From NCBI RefSeq assembly GCF_000382365.1, contig NZ_KB908226.1, forward strand, positions 1 through 64,000: a stretch of 64,000 nt of DNA. Reading direction: 5' to 3'. The position numbers and the translations under genes are program-made. The notes beneath the pieces are model-generated. The model made no database searches, was not told the origin of the DNA, and was given only the letters and a program-made list of their open reading frames with translations. Below, piece after piece: positions 46,836 to 55,762 of this stretch. How positions within the stretch are numbered: the first letter of the stretch is position 1; every line of letters starts with the position of its first letter. Source of the DNA: Pannonibacter phragmitetus DSM 14782. Its GTDB lineage: Bacteria > Pseudomonadota > Alphaproteobacteria > Rhizobiales > Stappiaceae.

Positions 46836-46900
46836 AAAATGAGGGGCTAAGGGACCAGCGCGCGCTCCGCTCCCCTCAACGTCAGCCCCGATCCGTAACC

Positions 46901-47224
46901 TCAGGCGATGCCCAGAAACAGTGCCAGCGAGCGGGTCACTGCAATCATGGAAGCCTCATCCAGCCTTCCGATGACCTGACCTATCCGGTCGCTGCGCACA
47001 GTGTGGATTTTGTCCACCATGATCTCTGAGCGTTTGCGCAGACCGTTTGTTTCTGATGGCTCGACAGAGAGGCGGAAGATCGGCAGATCGCGCAGATCGC
47101 TCGTCACCGGCAGCACGGTGACAGATGGCAGCGCCTCAAAGAAATCAGACTGAACGACAACAGCGGGGCGCGGCTTGCCATAATCGCCCTGCAGCGCGAC
47201 GAGGACGATATCCCCGCGCTTCAT
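46901..47224 (-). CDS. MazF/PemK-family endoribonuclease toxin
   Basis: A 107-residue toxin of the PemK/MazF family, whose members cut mRNA at short sequences. The N-terminal MKRGDIVLVALQGDYGKPRPAVV is diagnostic, with PVTSD and the C-terminal RIGQVIGRLDEASM following. It overlaps the antitoxin gene by 4 bp (ATGA). The pair is an accessory module set between copies 2 and 3 of the 146 bp repeat. Confidence 0.92.
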   Translation of the reverse strand: MKRGDIVLVALQGDYGKPRPAVVVQSDFFEALPSVTVLPVTSDLRDLPIFRLSVEPSETNGLRKRSEIMVDKIHTVRSDRIGQVIGRLDEASMIAVTRSLALFLGIA

Positions 47225-47433
47225 TCCCAGCCCTGCGTCTCTGCGGCCTCTTCGATCCAGTCGAGGATTTCCGCTTCAGCCGGATCATCGCGCAACGACA
47301 GGCACTGCCGCCGAATCTCCACGGCAAAACCGGGCCTGCTGGTGTCCGGCACCCAGACCTGCACTGGCCGCAACCCGGCAGCGCGCAACGCTTCCCGGTG
47401 CTTGGCAACACGCGCCTTGACGGATGCTCCCAT
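47221..47433 (-). CDS. MazE-like antitoxin (DUF3018 type)
   Basis: A 70-residue protein. The N-terminal helix pair SVKARVAKHREALRAAGLRPVQVWVPD is the signature of the small antitoxins found with this toxin type (core only). The acidic tail ILDWIEEAAETQGWE would cover the toxin. GGGAG lies 8 nt before the ATG. It comes first in the pair and is probably the DNA-binding autorepressor acting on the palindrome 18 bp upstream. Confidence 0.85.
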   Translation of the reverse strand: MGASVKARVAKHREALRAAGLRPVQVWVPDTSRPGFAVEIRRQCLSLRDDPAEAEILDWIEEAAETQGWE

Positions 47434-47450
47434 GGCCTATGCTCCCATTC

Positions 47451-47492
47451 GTTACATGTAACAAAGATACTGGATAGGAGAACAGCGATCAA
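47451..47492 (-). promoter_or_regulatory. Promoter and operator of the toxin-antitoxin pair
   Basis: On the minus strand TTGATC (47487-47492), a 17 bp spacer and TATCTT (47464-47469) make a good sigma-70 promoter. The perfect palindrome GTTACATGTAAC (47451-47462) lies just downstream and covers the expected start point, which is where an autoregulating antitoxin complex would bind. Confidence 0.7.
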
Positions 47493-47523
47493 GAGACTTG
47501 CGCCTAAGCCCTCCCCCTCCTCC

Positions 47524-47669
47524 TTCGTCATGCCATGACTTGATCATGGCATCCATGCCGCAGCCTCTCCAAACGGCATGGCGTAGCCTTAACTCATTGT
47601 ATTCAGATGCACTTCCTCAGAACCGGCAAGTCAGGGGATGGATGCCACGGTCAAGCCCTGGCATGACGG
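47524..47669 (+). repeat. 146 bp inverted-repeat element, copy 3
   Basis: Same length and orientation as copies 1 and 2. The arm core is changed to CCATGACTTGATCATGG, keeping a perfect inner palindrome. It lies upstream of the antitoxin promoter, so the toxin-antitoxin pair is bracketed by two direct copies. Confidence 0.85.
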
Positions 47670-47706
47670 AAATCGAAAGGCTGCAGCAAGAAGCCGCACA
47701 AACAGA

Positions 47707-47734
47707 AGCCCCCGGCAATCGCTCGCCGGGGGCT
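47707..47734 (-). terminator. Terminator of the sugar-oxidation operon
   Basis: AGCCCCCGGC (47707-47716) and GCCGGGGGCT (47725-47734) form a 10 bp stem with an 8 nt loop, 28 bp past the dehydrogenase stop. On the minus strand it is followed by TCTGTTTGTG, a modest T-rich tail. Confidence 0.75.
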
Positions 47735-47761
47735 TGGTGTTTCAGGGAACCTCTTGCCGGA

Positions 47762-49267
47762 TCAGCGCAGGTCTGCGGGCAGCAGGGCTTCGGGGAGGTT
47801 CTGGTAGCTGACGGGGCGGACCCAGCGGCGGATGGCCATGGTGCCGACCGAGGTGGCGCCGAAGTTGGTCGAGGCCGGATAGGGGCCGCCGTGAACCATG
47901 GCGTCGCACACTTCCACGCCGGTCGGGAAGCCGTTGGCCAGAATGCGGCCTGCCTTGCGCTCCAGCACCGGCATCAGGCTGGCGGCGAGTTCAACGTCGC
48001 CATCATCCATCTGCAGGGTCACGGTCAGCTGGCCCTCGAAGCTTTCGGCGATGCGGGCAAGCTCAGCCTTGTCCTTGACGCGCACGACGATGCCGAGCGG
48101 GCCGAAGACTTCATGCGTCAGCGCCGGATTGGCGAGAAGCTGCGCACCGCTCGTCTCGAACAGATGGGGAGTTGCCTGACGGGCCGGACAGGAACCGGTG
48201 AGGCGCGCCTTGGCAGCGCCCGTGGCGGCGATCTTTTCAGCACCAGCGGCAAAGGCCGACGCGATGCCGTCCGTCAGCATGGTCTGCGGCGCGACATCCT
48301 TCAGGGCTGCTTCCGCCGTGGCGATGAAGGCATCTGCCCCTGCCCCGTCCATGACCAGCACGAGGCCGGGGTTGGTGCAAAACTGGCCAACGCCCATGGT
48401 CAGGCTTGCGGCCCAGCCCTTGGCAATCGCTTCGCCGCGTGCAGCATGGGCCGCGGGCAGAACAAAGAGCGGGTTGACGCTGCCCAGCTCGCCGAAGAAG
48501 GGAATCGGCTCGGGCCGCGAGGCACACAGGTCAAACAGCGCACGCCCGCCACCCAGCGAACCGGTGAAGCCAACAGCCTTGATCAGCGGATGGCGCACCA
48601 GCGCCTCGCCCAGCTCCCGCGAGGGGCCCTGGATCAGCGAGAACACGCCTGCCGGCATGCCGCAAGCCTTGATGGCCGCATCAATCGCCTGCGCCACCAG
48701 CTCGCCCGTGCCGGGATGGGCCGGATGGCCCTTGACCACCACCGGGCAACCGGCGGCCAGCGCGCTGGCGGTGTCGCCACCGGCCGTGGAGAAGGCTAGC
48801 GGGAAATTGGACGCGCCGAACACGGCCACCGGTCCAATGGGGCGCTGGATCAGGCGGATTTCCGGGCGCGGCAGCGGAGCGCGGTCCGGCAGGGCCGCGT
48901 CCTTGCGCACATCCAGATAAGCGCCCTTGCGGATCTCGGCGGCAAACAGGCGAAGCTGGCCGGTGGTGCGGCCGCGCTCGCCTTCAAGGCGGGCGGTGGG
49001 CAGCGCGGTTTCGGCAGCGGCCACTTCGGTGATCTCCGCACCGCGTGCCTCGATTTCCGTGGCGATGCGCTCCAGGAAGACAGCCCGCTCCTCACGCGAG
49101 GTTGCGGCATAGGCGGCAAAAGCTGCTTCGGCGGCCTTCACCACCGCATCCACCTCCGCCGGGCCGCCAGCGGCGAACTGGCGGGGCTCGCCCGTGACGG
49201 GCGAAGAGGAAAAGACTTCAGAACCTGCAACCCAGGCTCCGGCGATCAGGTGCTTTCCGGTCAGCAT
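47762..49267 (-). CDS. 2-oxoglutarate-semialdehyde (2,5-dioxovalerate) dehydrogenase
   Basis: A 501-residue aldehyde dehydrogenase of the type that ends the non-phosphorylative pentose pathway, making 2-oxoglutarate. Landmarks are GPVAVFGASNFPLAFS, the NAD(P) site VGFTGSLGGGRALF, the catalytic Glu in FFGELGSVNPLFV and the catalytic Cys in MGVGQFCTNPGLVL. It is the last gene of the chvE-ggu-sugar oxidation cluster, 16 bp past the sugar dehydrogenase and before a terminator. Confidence 0.9.
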   Translation of the reverse strand: MLTGKHLIAGAWVAGSEVFSSSPVTGEPRQFAAGGPAEVDAVVKAAEAAFAAYAATSREERAVFLERIATEIEARGAEITEVAAAETALPTARLEGERGRTTGQLRLFAAEIRKGAYLDVRKDAALPDRAPLPRPEIRLIQRPIGPVAVFGASNFPLAFSTAGGDTASALAAGCPVVVKGHPAHPGTGELVAQAIDAAIKACGMPAGVFSLIQGPSRELGEALVRHPLIKAVGFTGSLGGGRALFDLCASRPEPIPFFGELGSVNPLFVLPAAHAARGEAIAKGWAASLTMGVGQFCTNPGLVLVMDGAGADAFIATAEAALKDVAPQTMLTDGIASAFAAGAEKIAATGAAKARLTGSCPARQATPHLFETSGAQLLANPALTHEVFGPLGIVVRVKDKAELARIAESFEGQLTVTLQMDDGDVELAASLMPVLERKAGRILANGFPTGVEVCDAMVHGGPYPASTNFGATSVGTMAIRRWVRPVSYQNLPEALLPADLR

Positions 49268-49282
49268 GATCTCTCTCTTTGA

Positions 49283-50200
49283 TTAGAAGTGGAACGGCTC
49301 GGTCACAAGCCGCCGTCCAAGGGTCATGGCATCGGACACATGCACCATCGGCGTCAAGTCCACATCCCGTCTTCCGCCACGCACCAAGTCTGCCATATGG
49401 GCATAGAGGCGCGGATATTCACGGTCCGGACCTTCAATCCGTTCACCATCCGAGGTTTCCATCTCCGCCCCGCCCTTGCGCAGCACCAGCGATCCGGCGT
49501 CCGTCTCGACCTCGATGTCCCAGGTCTGCGGGCCTTCCTGACGCCAGTCAAAGTCTGCCGAGACATTGCCGGAGAACGTCAGATCCGCGGCAATCGGCGT
49601 CTGGCGGTTTTCCGGGAAGGTCAGTTCGGCACTGACAAGATGCACAGGCATAGGCAGGATGGCGGTCAGGATCGACAGGGCATTGATGCCCGGATCGAAC
49701 ACACCCATGCCGCCCGGCTCGAACACCCAGTCCTGACCGGGATGCCACTTGCGCACATCCTCCCGCCAGGTGATGTGGGCGCGGGTGACCTTGCGGGTGG
49801 AGAGCCACTGGCGCGCCGGCTCCACCGCATTGGCCATGCGGCTGTGCCAGGTGGCGAACAGCGTCAGCCCCCGTTCAGCGGCCAGCGCTTCCAGCGCATG
49901 CACCTCGGCAAGCGTTGCTCCCGGCGGCTTTTCCAGCATCACGTGACGGCCGGCCTTCAGCGCCGCTTCCGCATAGGTGAAACGCGGCACCGGCGGCAGG
50001 CACAGGGAAATCACGGAAATGTCCGGCCGCTCCGCCAGCATCTGCGCGAAATCGCGGTAGGACGGCACGCCGTCCACCTGCCCCTGACGGGAAACGGTTG
50101 CCTCAAGCCGCCAGTCGGAACTGGCGGCCAGAGCGGGCACATGCTGGTCAACGGCGATCTTGCCGATGCCCACCAGCGCAACGGGAAGGCTTGCGGACAT
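49283..50200 (-). CDS. L-arabinose/D-galactose 1-dehydrogenase (Gfo/Idh/MocA)
   Basis: A 305-residue NAD(P)-dependent sugar 1-dehydrogenase. The N-terminus has VALVGIGKIAVDQHVPAL, the catalytic EKPPGATL is near 92, and WREDVRKWHPGQDW with GGMGVFDPGINALSI matches the bacterial galactose/arabinose 1-dehydrogenases. It oxidises the sugar to its lactone. It shares a TGATG junction with the dehydratase gene upstream. No lactonase gene is present in the cluster; the lactone may open spontaneously or be handled elsewhere. Confidence 0.88.
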   Translation of the reverse strand: MSASLPVALVGIGKIAVDQHVPALAASSDWRLEATVSRQGQVDGVPSYRDFAQMLAERPDISVISLCLPPVPRFTYAEAALKAGRHVMLEKPPGATLAEVHALEALAAERGLTLFATWHSRMANAVEPARQWLSTRKVTRAHITWREDVRKWHPGQDWVFEPGGMGVFDPGINALSILTAILPMPVHLVSAELTFPENRQTPIAADLTFSGNVSADFDWRQEGPQTWDIEVETDAGSLVLRKGGAEMETSDGERIEGPDREYPRLYAHMADLVRGGRRDVDLTPMVHVSDAMTLGRRLVTEPFHF

Positions 50201-51942
50201 CAGTGCGAGTCCCTGCCCACCGGGGCGCCACGGCAGCCCTTGAGGAAGTCAAGATCAGCCCCGGTGTCGGCGCCCGTGACATGCTTGTGGTGCAGCATGG
50301 CATAGCCGCTGTCCGGCGGGGTGATGCGCGGCGACCAGGCGGCGAGGCGGCGGTCAAGCTCCTCCTGCGGAATGTCGAGATGAATGCGGCGGGCTTCCAC
50401 GTCCAGCTCGATGTAGTCGCCATCCTGCACCACGGCCAGAGGGCCGCCAACGGCGGCTTCGGGCGAGGTATGCAGCAGCACGGTGCCGAAGGCGGTGCCG
50501 GACATGCGGGCGTCGGAAATGCGCACCATGTCGGTGATGCCCTTGCGCAGCACCTTCGGCGGCAGGCCCATGTTGCCCACCTCGGCCATGCCGGGATAGC
50601 CGCGCGGGCCGCAGTTCTTCAGCACCATCACGCAGGTCTCGTCAATGTCGAGCGCCTCGTCGTTGATCTTGGCCTTGTAGTCGTCGATGTCCTCGAAGAC
50701 CACGGCCCGGCCGCGGTGCTTCATCAGCGACGGCGTGGCGGCGGACGGCTTCAGCACCGCCCCGTTCGGCGCCAGATTGCCGCGCAGGACGACGATGCCG
50801 CCAGACTGGGTCAGCGCCTTGTCTGCGGGCAGGATCACGTCCTCGTTGTGGTTCACAACGTCCTTGACCTGATCCCACATGCTTTCGCCCGAAACGGTCA
50901 GCGCATCCTTGTGCAGCAGGCCCGCTTCGCCAAGGCGCTTGATCACCACCGGCAGGCCGCCTGCATAGAAGAACTCTTCCATCAGATACTTGCCGGAGGG
51001 CATCAGGTTGACGATCGTCGGAATGTCGCGGCCGCAGCGGTCCCAGTCGTCCAGTGACAGATCGATGCCAACTCGGCCGGCAATCGCCAGCAGATGGATC
51101 ACCGCATTGGTCGAACCGCCGATGGCCGCATTGGTACGGATGGCGTTCTCGAAGGCCTGCTTGGTCATCACGTCGGAAGGCTTCAGGTCGTCCTTCACCA
51201 TCTGCACGATGCGGCGGCCGGTCATCTGCGCCATCACGCGGCGGCGGCTGTCCACTGCCGGAATGGCAGCATTGCCGGACAGGGCCATGCCGAGGGCTTC
51301 GGCCATGCTGGCCATGGTGGAGGCCGTGCCCATGGTGTTGCACGAGCCGGGGCTGCGCGACATGGAAGCTTCGGCCTCGGCGAATTCGGCAGCGGTCATC
51401 TCGCCCGCCTTCACCGCTTCGGAGAACTTCCACAGATGCGTGCCGGAGCCGACGCGCTCATTGCGGTAATAGCCGTTGAGCATCGGCCCGCCGGTGACGA
51501 CGATCGACGGCAGGTTGGTGGAGGCGGCGGCCATCAGCAGGCTCGGCGTGGTCTTGTCACAGCCCACCATCAGCACGCAGCCATCCATCGGCTGGCCGCG
51601 CATTGCCTCTTCCACCGCCATGGCCGCAAGATTGCGGAACATCATCGCGGTCGGGCGGAAGGCGCTTTCACTGGCGGAAAACACCGGCACTTCCACCGGG
51701 AAGCCGCCTGCCTCGTAGATGCCATTCTTCACCCGCTGCGCCAGATCATTGAGATGGGCGTTGCAGGGGGTCAGTTCGGACCAGGTGTTGAGGATGCCGA
51801 TGACCGGGCGGCCATCGAACAGATCATGCGGGAAGCCCTGGTTCTTCATCCAGCCGCGATGATAGATGGCATCGCGCGACGTGCCGCCGAACCATTCCTG
51901 CGAACGGAGCTTGCGGGGCCAGGGAGCGGGTTTGAAGGTCAT
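50200..51942 (-). CDS. Sugar-acid dehydratase, IlvD/Edd family (L-arabonate type)
   Basis: A 580-residue iron-sulfur dehydratase. The cysteines expected to hold the cluster are in TPCNAHLND, LMVGCDKTTPS and PGSCNTMGTAST. The C-terminal half carries DARMSGTAFGTVLLH and ends with a His-rich pocket segment (HHKHVTGADTG) typical of the arabonate/galactonate branch as opposed to IlvD itself. The context indicates L-arabonate to 2-keto-3-deoxy-L-arabonate. It lies 7 bp past gguC. Confidence 0.9.
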   Translation of the reverse strand: MTFKPAPWPRKLRSQEWFGGTSRDAIYHRGWMKNQGFPHDLFDGRPVIGILNTWSELTPCNAHLNDLAQRVKNGIYEAGGFPVEVPVFSASESAFRPTAMMFRNLAAMAVEEAMRGQPMDGCVLMVGCDKTTPSLLMAAASTNLPSIVVTGGPMLNGYYRNERVGSGTHLWKFSEAVKAGEMTAAEFAEAEASMSRSPGSCNTMGTASTMASMAEALGMALSGNAAIPAVDSRRRVMAQMTGRRIVQMVKDDLKPSDVMTKQAFENAIRTNAAIGGSTNAVIHLLAIAGRVGIDLSLDDWDRCGRDIPTIVNLMPSGKYLMEEFFYAGGLPVVIKRLGEAGLLHKDALTVSGESMWDQVKDVVNHNEDVILPADKALTQSGGIVVLRGNLAPNGAVLKPSAATPSLMKHRGRAVVFEDIDDYKAKINDEALDIDETCVMVLKNCGPRGYPGMAEVGNMGLPPKVLRKGITDMVRISDARMSGTAFGTVLLHTSPEAAVGGPLAVVQDGDYIELDVEARRIHLDIPQEELDRRLAAWSPRITPPDSGYAMLHHKHVTGADTGADLDFLKGCRGAPVGRDSH

Positions 51943-51949
51943 CTCGGTC

Positions 51950-52942
51950 TCACAGTGCTTTGACAGTCAGGGCGCCGGTTTCTTTGGGCGCGAAGACCAG
52001 GGGATTGACGAGCGGCAGACCGAAGCCTTCTGCCTCGATCTCGAAAACATCACCTGCCTGCGTGCGCACACCATCGGCGAAGGACAGGGTAGCCGTGCCG
52101 AACATGTGCACATGCACATCGCCCGGCTGACGGAACAGGCCATATTTGAAGTGGTGGTGCTCCAGATTGGCGAGCGTATGCGACATGTTGGCTTCGCCCG
52201 ACAGGAACGGCTTTTCCCACAGCACCTTGCCATCGCGGCGGATGCGGGACGTGCCGCGCACATCGGCGGGCATGTCACCCACCAGAATTTCCGGGCCGAA
52301 GGAGGCATGGCGCAGCTTGGAATGGGCAAGCCACAGATAGTTCACCCGCTCGGTCACATGGTCGGAGAACTCATTGGCCACCGCCCAGCCCACGCGGCAG
52401 GGCGTGCCGTCGGGGGCGATCACATAGATGCCGGCAAGTTCCGGCTCCTCGCCGCCATCCTCGGCAAAGCCGGGGGCTTCCAGCGGCTCGCCGCTGGCAA
52501 CCGCAACAAAGCCGTTGCCCTTGTAGAACCACTCCGGCTGGGCTCCCACGCTGCCGCTTTCCGGGCGGCCGCCTTCAAGGCCCATGCGGAACATCTTCAT
52601 GGAATCGGTCAGCGTCTCGGCGCCTTCGAGCTTGGCATGCATCGCATCGCGGGCCGAAGCCGAACCCAGATGAGTGAGGCCCGTGCCGGTCAAGTGCAGA
52701 TGCGCCGGGTCCGGATGGGTGATCGGCAGCAGCAGACGGCCTTCAACGGCGGCCTGTGCCAGATCTACGGCCTCACCAAGGCAGCGCTCTTCGATCACGG
52801 CCTTGAGGCTGCGCCCGCTGGAAGCGGCTGCCATGGCCAGTTCATAGGTGCTGGCCGTGCCACGCAGGATTGCGGCCTTGTCTCCATAACGAACCACGAC
52901 GGAGATGGAGCCATCCGGATTGCGGAGCTGGGAAATCAGCAT
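51950..52942 (-). CDS. gguC: GguC/AraD1-family protein, probable 2-keto-3-deoxyarabonate dehydratase
   Basis: A 330-residue protein of the fumarylacetoacetate-hydrolase fold. Acidic metal-site residues are expected in EEPELAGIYVIAPDG and GWAVANEFSDHVTE; SGEANMSHTLANLEHHHFKY and PGDVHVHMFGT are further recognisable parts. It is the fourth gene of the chvE-gguABC group known from Agrobacterium, where gguC had no assigned reaction. Here it sits between the transporter and the arabonate dehydratase, so it most likely supplies the second dehydration to 2-oxoglutarate semialdehyde. The reaction is inferred. Confidence 0.85.
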   Translation of the reverse strand: MLISQLRNPDGSISVVVRYGDKAAILRGTASTYELAMAAASSGRSLKAVIEERCLGEAVDLAQAAVEGRLLLPITHPDPAHLHLTGTGLTHLGSASARDAMHAKLEGAETLTDSMKMFRMGLEGGRPESGSVGAQPEWFYKGNGFVAVASGEPLEAPGFAEDGGEEPELAGIYVIAPDGTPCRVGWAVANEFSDHVTERVNYLWLAHSKLRHASFGPEILVGDMPADVRGTSRIRRDGKVLWEKPFLSGEANMSHTLANLEHHHFKYGLFRQPGDVHVHMFGTATLSFADGVRTQAGDVFEIEAEGFGLPLVNPLVFAPKETGALTVKAL

Positions 52943-52949
52943 GAAAGCC

Positions 52950-54146
52950 TCACTTGTTCTTGCTGTAGACGTCGAAGATGACGGCGGCGAGGAGGACGAG
53001 GCCGATGATCATCTGCTGATAGTCGATGCCGATGCTCATGATCGACATGCCCATGTTCATCACGCCCATGAAGAGCGCGCCAATGACGACGCCCATGATC
53101 TTGCCGGAACCGCCCGTCATGGACGCCCCGCCAATGAACACCGAGGCGATGGCCACCAGCTCGAAGCCCGTGCCTGCCTTGGGCGTTGCCGAGTTGAGGC
53201 GGGCCGTCACCATCATACCGGCGAGAGCCGCCAGGACGCCCATGTTGACGAAGCAGAAGAACACCAGCCGCTCGGTCTTGATGCCGGAGAGCTTGGCGGC
53301 CTTTTCGTTGCCGCCCACCGCATAGATGCGCCGGCCGAGGGATGTGTTTTCCGTCAGGAAGGCGTAGAGCACCGTCAGCAGCGTCACCACCACCAGCACA
53401 TTCGGCAGCCCCCGGAACGAGGAGAGCTGATAGCCGACGAAAGCCAGCGCCAGAGCGATCAGCACATTGCGGCCCACAAAGAAAGCCATCGGCTCCTGCA
53501 CCACGCTGAACTGCTTCTCGCGCGCCCGGCCCCGCAGACCGAAGAGGAACACAGCCAGAATGGCAACGGCAATGACCAGAAGAGTCAGCCCGTGCGGGCG
53601 GCCGATCCCCAGCAGATCCGGTATGAAGCCATTGGACATGGCCTGGAATTCCCGCGGGAAGGGGCCGATGTTCTGCCCGCCGAGCATCCACATGGTGGCG
53701 CCGCGGAACACCATCATGCCGGCCAGCGTCACGATGAAGGAGGGAATGCGCCAGAAGGCGATCCAGTAGCCCTGCATGGCACCGATGATGCCGCCGACGA
53801 TCAGCGTCAGCGGAATGACCACGTAATAGGGCAATCCCTGCTGCACCGTCAGCCAGGCCGCAATGGCACCGGTGAAGGCTGCGACCGAACCGACCGACAG
53901 GTCGATGTGTCCGGCGACGATGACCAGCAGCATGCCCAGCGCCAGAACGATGATATGCCCGTTCTGCAGGAACACGTTGGTGATGATCTGCGGCTGCAGG
54001 AAGTTGACCGGCTGATCCCGGAGCTGCAGCACGATCGTGAAGAAGGCAACGATGGCAACCAGCGCCATCAGCATGCCGTTTTCCCTGAGATGCCCGCCCA
54101 GGAGCGTGCTCAGGTCCTTGCGTTCAGATGCCGTTTGCCCCGCCAT
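52950..54146 (-). CDS. gguB: Multiple-sugar ABC transporter permease GguB
   Basis: A 398-residue CUT2 permease of the XylH/MmsB/GguB type. The start at 54146 ([16 protein letters not shown]) is in the TGATG shared with gguA and has AAGGTGG upstream; a longer frame only runs antisense to nothing useful inside gguA. Motifs are VAGHIDLSVGSVAAFTGA and GGASMTGGSGKIMGVVIGAL. It has about ten membrane segments and is longer than rhamnose-type permeases, as usual for GguB. Confidence 0.93.
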   Translation of the reverse strand: MAGQTASERKDLSTLLGGHLRENGMLMALVAIVAFFTIVLQLRDQPVNFLQPQIITNVFLQNGHIIVLALGMLLVIVAGHIDLSVGSVAAFTGAIAAWLTVQQGLPYYVVIPLTLIVGGIIGAMQGYWIAFWRIPSFIVTLAGMMVFRGATMWMLGGQNIGPFPREFQAMSNGFIPDLLGIGRPHGLTLLVIAVAILAVFLFGLRGRAREKQFSVVQEPMAFFVGRNVLIALALAFVGYQLSSFRGLPNVLVVVTLLTVLYAFLTENTSLGRRIYAVGGNEKAAKLSGIKTERLVFFCFVNMGVLAALAGMMVTARLNSATPKAGTGFELVAIASVFIGGASMTGGSGKIMGVVIGALFMGVMNMGMSIMSIGIDYQQMIIGLVLLAAVIFDVYSKNK

Positions 54147-55681
54147 CACGCCACCTTTTCCTTGTTCACTGTCTTGAGGATCATGGCCATGATCCGCTCC
54201 TGGCTGGCTTCCGCCTTGCCGAGCTCGCCGACGATCCGTCCCTCGTTCATCACATAAATGCGGTCGCACATGCCCAGAAGTTCCGGCATCTCCGACGAGA
54301 TCATGACGACGCCACGTCCTTGCGCGACCAGCTCGTTCATGATCGTGTAGATTTCAAACTTCGCCCCCACGTCGATACCGCGTGTCGGCTCATCCAGAAT
54401 GAGCACCTGCGGATCGGTGAAGAGCCACTTGGACAGCACCACCTTCTGCTGATTTCCGCCCGAAAGGTTCACTGCCTTCTGATGCACACCCGGCGTGCGG
54501 ATGGACATGGCGCGGCGGTAGTCTTCCGCGATCTTCTTCTCGCGGTGCTTGTCGAGAACGCCCTTGGTGGCGACCCCGGCCAGATTGGCAAGGCTGATGT
54601 TGCGCACGATCGGCTCGTCCAGGATCAAGCCCAGCGCCTTGCGGTCTTCCGTGACATAGGCAAGCCCGGCATCGACGGCCTTGGACACGGTGGACGTATC
54701 CACCTCTTTGCCGCCCATGCGGACGGAGCCGGAAATGTTGCGGCCATAGGCCTTGCCGAAGATGCTCATCGCCAGTTCGGTGCGGCCGGAGCCCATCAGA
54801 CCGGCAATGCCGACGATCTCGCCCTGACGGACGGTGAAGGCCGCATCCGAAATCACCTGCCGCTCGCGCACTTCCGGGTGCCAGACGTTCCAGCCCGACA
54901 CTTCCATCAGCATTTCGCCGGGCTTGTGCTCCCGGTCCGGATAGCGGTGCGCCATGTCGCGGCCCACCATGTCGCGGATGATCCGCTCTTCCGTGATATC
55001 CGCCCGGTCGATCGTGGATACCGTCGTTCCGTCGCGCAGGATGGTAATCCGGTCGGCAACGCGGGAAATCTCGTTGAGCTTGTGCGAAATGAGGATGGAG
55101 GTCACCCCTTGCGCCTTCAGCTCCAGCATCAGGTCGAGCAGCTTCTGGCTGTCGTTTTCCTGCAATGCTGCCGTCGGCTCATCCAGAATGAGCAGCCGCA
55201 CATCCTTGGCCAGTGCCTTGGCGATTTCGACAAGCTGCTGCTTGCCGACGCCCAGCTTCTCCACCTTGGTGGCCGGAGCTTCGTTGAGACCGACCTTCTT
55301 CAGATATTCGGCCGTGCGCGCAAAGGTTTGCGGCCAGTTGATCACGCCGTTGGTGGCAACCTCATTGCCGAGAAACAGGTTCTCCGCGATGGACAGGAGC
55401 GGCACCAGCGCCAGCTCCTGGTGGATGATGATGATGCCCTTGGCTTCGCTGTCCTTGATGGAGCGCATCTGCAGCGTTTCGCCGGCATAGATGATGTCGC
55501 CCTCGTAGGAGCCGTAGCCATAGACCCCGGACAGCACCTTCATCAAGGTGCTCTTGCCCGCGCCGTTTTCGCCGCATATGGCGTGAATTTCGCCCTCTTC
55601 CACGGTCAGATTCACCCGGTCAAGCGCCTTGACGCCGGGGAAGACCTTGGAGATGCCGCGCATTTCCAGAAGGGTTGCCAT
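54146..55681 (-). CDS. gguA: Multiple-sugar ABC transporter ATPase GguA
   Basis: A 511-residue duplicated ATPase. Domain 1 has GENGAGKST and [11 protein letters not shown]. Domain 2 has [24 protein letters not shown] and [12 protein letters not shown]. The pattern fits MglA/XylG/GguA importers. GAGAGG precedes the ATG. It is separated from chvE by 81 bp with a hairpin. Confidence 0.94.
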   Translation of the reverse strand: MATLLEMRGISKVFPGVKALDRVNLTVEEGEIHAICGENGAGKSTLMKVLSGVYGYGSYEGDIIYAGETLQMRSIKDSEAKGIIIIHQELALVPLLSIAENLFLGNEVATNGVINWPQTFARTAEYLKKVGLNEAPATKVEKLGVGKQQLVEIAKALAKDVRLLILDEPTAALQENDSQKLLDLMLELKAQGVTSILISHKLNEISRVADRITILRDGTTVSTIDRADITEERIIRDMVGRDMAHRYPDREHKPGEMLMEVSGWNVWHPEVRERQVISDAAFTVRQGEIVGIAGLMGSGRTELAMSIFGKAYGRNISGSVRMGGKEVDTSTVSKAVDAGLAYVTEDRKALGLILDEPIVRNISLANLAGVATKGVLDKHREKKIAEDYRRAMSIRTPGVHQKAVNLSGGNQQKVVLSKWLFTDPQVLILDEPTRGIDVGAKFEIYTIMNELVAQGRGVVMISSEMPELLGMCDRIYVMNEGRIVGELGKAEASQERIMAMILKTVNKEKVA

Positions 55682-55714
55682 CGAACCTCTCAGAGCAGCC
55701 TTGCAGGATGCAGG

Positions 55715-55745
55715 AGGCCCGCCCCGGTCTCAGCGGAGCGGGCCT
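55715..55745 (-). other. Stem-loop between chvE and gguA
   Basis: AGGCCCGC (55715-55722) pairs with GCGGGCCT (55738-55745) around a 15 nt loop, 17 bp past the chvE stop. It is placed like the hairpins after rhaS and the CUT1 binding protein, and probably protects or partly terminates the chvE message. Confidence 0.6.
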
Positions 55746-55762
55746 TGCATGCAGATGTCAGA

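Noticed and set aside
46382-46900. A CRISPR-like array formed by repeated CCATGGCAT motifs
   Set aside because: The motifs occur as inverted pairs at the ends of 146 bp units, not as evenly spaced direct repeats with unique spacers, and no cas genes are present.
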